Origin: UBA2272 sp034368805
Lineage (GTDB): Bacteria > Actinomycetota > Coriobacteriia > Anaerosomatales > Anaerosomataceae
DNA: 7,075 nucleotides
NCBI GenBank assembly: GCA_034368805.1
Contig: JAXMLJ010000140.1
Coordinates: forward strand, 1 to 7,075
Reading direction: 5' to 3'
Below are positions 5,175 to 7,075 of the stretch, piece by piece; position 1 is the first letter of the stretch; every line of letters starts with the position of its first letter. The translations under genes and the position numbers were made by a program. Under the pieces are notes generated by a model that did not search any database, was not told where the DNA came from, and was given only the letters and a program-made list of their open reading frames with translations.

Positions 5175-5374
5175 CGCTCCAGCCTCTCCAGATACCGCGC
5201 ATGCAGCTCGGCCTCGTCAGCGGACGGGAACCGTTGGCGCAAGCCCACGCGCAGCGCCTCGTGCGTCATGTCCGAAAGCTCGATGGCCTTCGAGAGCCGT
5301 TGCTCCGGTGTCATCGCCCTGAGCACGTCGACATAGCGCGCGCGGTTGGGCTGTGTCTTGCGCTTGGTGGACAT
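5153..5374 (-). CDS. Small conserved protein paired with the nucleotidyltransferase (antitoxin candidate)
   Basis: 73 residues, basic N-terminus (MSTKRKTQPNR), then a mostly helical body: YVDVLRAMTPEQRLSKAIELSD, a hinge, ALRVGLRQRFPSADEAELHARYLERLERCRR. The 'MTPEQRL-KA-ELSD ... GLR-RFP-A-EAELH' pattern is familiar from small uncharacterised proteins encoded directly upstream of nucleotidyltransferases. No DNA-binding motif is certain. Its reading frame overlaps the nucleotidyltransferase by 22 nt, typical of a coupled two-gene module. ATG at 5374 is preceded by GAGGAGG with 6-base spacing, a very strong ribosome-binding site. Its small size, position upstream and overlap fit an antitoxin, but no biochemical evidence can be read from the sequence. 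Confidence 0.75.
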   Translation of the reverse strand: MSTKRKTQPNRARYVDVLRAMTPEQRLSKAIELSDMTHEALRVGLRQRFPSADEAELHARYLERLERCRRSIC

Positions 5375-5393
5375 GCGCTCCTCCTCGGCAGTG

Positions 5394-5402
5394 AGTCTAG
5401 CA
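5394..5402 (-). promoter_or_regulatory. Extended -10 promoter (TGCTAGACT) for the small gene/nucleotidyltransferase pair
   Basis: TAGACT (5399-5394) is preceded by TGC, the same extended -10 layout seen before smpB. It lies in the 55-base gap after rnr, about 20 bases from the ATG at 5374, so transcription would start very close to the ribosome-binding site. No clear -35 is present. Confidence 0.4.
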
Positions 5403-5429
5403 CCCTAAGACGACACCGCGGCCAGACGC

Positions 5430-7075
5430 CTACGCCAGCTCGAAGTCCAGCCGCCGCTCGGCCACGTTGGCATCGAGAATGCGCACGCGCACCTGCTGAC
5501 CAAGGCGGTAGGTGACACCCTTGTTCTCGCCCCAGAGCATGAAGCGCTCAGCGTCGAGGCGGTAGTAGTCGTCGGCCATGGTCTCGACGTGCACGAGTCC
5601 GTCGGCGGTGTTGTCGAGCTGCACGAACAGCCCGAAACCCATGACGCCGGTGACGATGCCATCGAAAACCTCGCCGATGTGGCTGGCCATGAGCGCCACG
5701 AGCTTCACCTTCTGCGATTCGTTCTCGGCGGACTCGGCTTCGCGCTCCATAGCCGAGGCGTGTTCGGTGAGCCACTCGAGTTCGGGCACCATGAGCGCGC
5801 TGGGCGGCTTGTCCAGGGCGCGCGCGAGTTGCGCCTTCAGCAGCCGGTGCACGATGAGATCCGGGTAGCGGCGGATAGGGCTCGTGAAGTGCGTGTACGC
5901 CTCGCTCGCAAGGCCGAAGTGCGGGCCGAGGTAGTGGACGTACCGTGCACGCTCGAGCGCGCGGAGCAGCAGCGAGTTGATGAGCCGCTCTTCGGGACGA
6001 CCGTGCGCGAAGGCCACGATCTTCTGGAACGTGCGCGGGCTGGCGCCGTGCACGTCGCTGATCGGGTAGCCGAACTCCTTGAGCACCACGGCGACCTGCG
6101 CGAGGGCGTCGGCGTCCGGGTCCTCGTGGATGCGGTAGACCATCGGCGCTTTGGCCGAGGTCATGTGCCGGGCCACGACCTCATTGGCGAGGATCATCGC
6201 CTCCTCGATCATGTTGGTGGCCTCTGTGCGTGAGCGCAAGACGACGCCGGTCGGCTCGCCGCGGTCATCGAGCGTGACGCGCGCCTCCACCGTCTCGAAG
6301 TCCAGCCCGCCACGCGCGACGCGCCGCGTGTGGATGGCGTCGGCTATCGTGCGGAAGTCGGTGAGCGCGCGCTCCATCGTCTCATCGGGGAAGCCGCCGT
6401 GATCGAGCCAGTCCTGCACCTCGTCGTAGGTGCAGCGGCGGTCGCTCACGATGACCGACGGATAGCACTCGTAGCGCTCCACGAGCCCCGTCCTGTCGAG
6501 CAGCATCTCCACGGTGAACGTGAGGCGCTCCTCGCCCGGGTTGAGCGAGCAGATGACGTTACTGAGGTGCTCGGGAAGCATCGGCAGCACGCGGTCGACG
6601 AGATACACGCTCGTGGCGCGATGGCGGGCCTCGACGTCGATGGCCGAGTCCCACGGCACATAGTGGCTCACATCCGCGATGTGCACCCACACGCGGAAGC
6701 CCTTGCCCTCGCGCACGATCGAGATCGCGTCGTCGAAGTCGCGCGCGTCGGCGGGGTCGATGGTGAAGGTGAACAGGTCGCGCACGTCGCGCCTGCCGCG
6801 CCCAAGCTCGCCTTCGATATCCTGGCCGAGCGACTCGGCGGCTTCGGTCACCTCGGGCGGGAACTCGGTGGCCAACCCGTGCTCGCGGATGACGATCTCC
6901 ACGTCCACGCCCGGCGCGTCTTCGGGTCCGAGCACCTCGGTGATGACGCCCTGCATGGCGTCGCGGCGATCCGCGTAGCGCGTGATGCGCGCCACCACGA
7001 TGTCGCCCGGCCTGGCCTCGGCAGGCGCGGCCGCGAGGTCCACGAAGAGGTCGCCTTTGATGCGCGCGTCGGTGG
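5430..7075 (-). CDS. rnr: Ribonuclease R (RNB-family 3'-5' exoribonuclease), partial at its N-terminus
   Basis: The frame is open from the right edge to TAG at 5430, about 548 codons. RNase R degrades structured RNA from the 3' end and in E. coli removes non-stop mRNA after trans-translation. The fragment begins in an OB/cold-shock domain (ARIKGDLFVDL, then RPGDIVVARI). The RNB domain follows, with TIDPADARDFDDAISI carrying four Mg-binding aspartates in the 6-2-1 spacing of E. coli RNase II/R (codons starting at 6758, 6740, 6734 and 6731), then VDRVLPMLPEHLSN and the FTSPIRRYPDLIVHR motif. A C-terminal S1 domain (IGEVFDGIVTGVMGFGLFVQL onward, codons at about 5678-5433) ends the protein. GTG at 7043 is internal, not the start; the true start is outside the window. 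Unlike E. coli RNase R there is no lysine-rich tail after S1. It is followed after 120 nt or less by the nucleotidyltransferase pair. Confidence 0.95.
   Translation of the reverse strand, partial: TDARIKGDLFVDLAAAPAEARPGDIVVARITRYADRRDAMQGVITEVLGPEDAPGVDVEIVIREHGLATEFPPEVTEAAESLGQDIEGELGRGRRDVRDLFTFTIDPADARDFDDAISIVREGKGFRVWVHIADVSHYVPWDSAIDVEARHRATSVYLVDRVLPMLPEHLSNVICSLNPGEERLTFTVEMLLDRTGLVERYECYPSVIVSDRRCTYDEVQDWLDHGGFPDETMERALTDFRTIADAIHTRRVARGGLDFETVEARVTLDDRGEPTGVVLRSRTEATNMIEEAMILANEVVARHMTSAKAPMVYRIHEDPDADALAQVAVVLKEFGYPISDVHGASPRTFQKIVAFAHGRPEERLINSLLLRALERARYVHYLGPHFGLASEAYTHFTSPIRRYPDLIVHRLLKAQLARALDKPPSALMVPELEWLTEHASAMEREAESAENESQKVKLVALMASHIGEVFDGIVTGVMGFGLFVQLDNTADGLVHVETMADDYYRLDAERFMLWGENKGVTYRLGQQVRVRILDANVAERRLDFELA

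Noticed and set aside
5589..6233. Plus-strand open frame of 214 codons opposite rnr
   Set aside because: Antisense shadow of the RNB domain, with no ribosome-binding site or family motif.

Overview
High-GC bacterial chromosome. Overall style (GC-rich, short intergenic gaps, lipoprotein, COG2426 membrane protein, M42 aminopeptidase, standalone GGQ protein) suggests an Actinomycetota-like lineage, perhaps an environmental Coriobacteriia-type organism. That placement is inference from gene style only; no marker gene in the window settles it.

Layout from left to right. Positions 1-1381 hold a tightly packed minus-strand trio: a conserved hypothetical protein (1007-1381), a COG2426 'small multidrug export' membrane protein (539-1003) and the N-terminal part of a uroporphyrinogen-decarboxylase-fold protein that runs off the left edge (1-536). 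Divergent from it is a standalone GGQ peptidyl-tRNA hydrolase resembling ArfB (1426-1791, plus). Next comes the tmRNA gene ssrA on the minus strand (1886-2238), divergent from a small lipoprotein gene (2379-2924, plus), which converges on smpB (2940-3410, minus). Further right, all on the minus strand, are an M42 aminopeptidase (3486-4547), a two-gene module of a nucleotidyltransferase with a small overlapping partner (4605-5374), and RNase R (5430 to the right edge, 5' end missing).

The unifying theme is rescue of stalled ribosomes. tmRNA and SmpB tag and release stalled complexes, RNase R is the nuclease known in E. coli to degrade the non-stop mRNA, and the GGQ protein is a likely tmRNA-independent back-up hydrolase. 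The M42 aminopeptidase could help finish peptide breakdown, but that link is speculative. The rnr-smpB-ssrA neighbourhood is a known conserved arrangement; less usual here are the added GGQ factor and the inserted nucleotidyltransferase pair.

Cautions. The first 39 bases of the window repeat exactly at 948-986, inside the COG2426 gene, so the left edge may be chimeric and the last dozen codons of the partial left-edge gene should not be trusted. Gene calls and the tmRNA are well supported; promoter, terminator and tag-start calls are read by eye and are weaker. No CRISPR array, insertion sequence or tRNA was seen, and there is no gene-free stretch longer than 300 bases.
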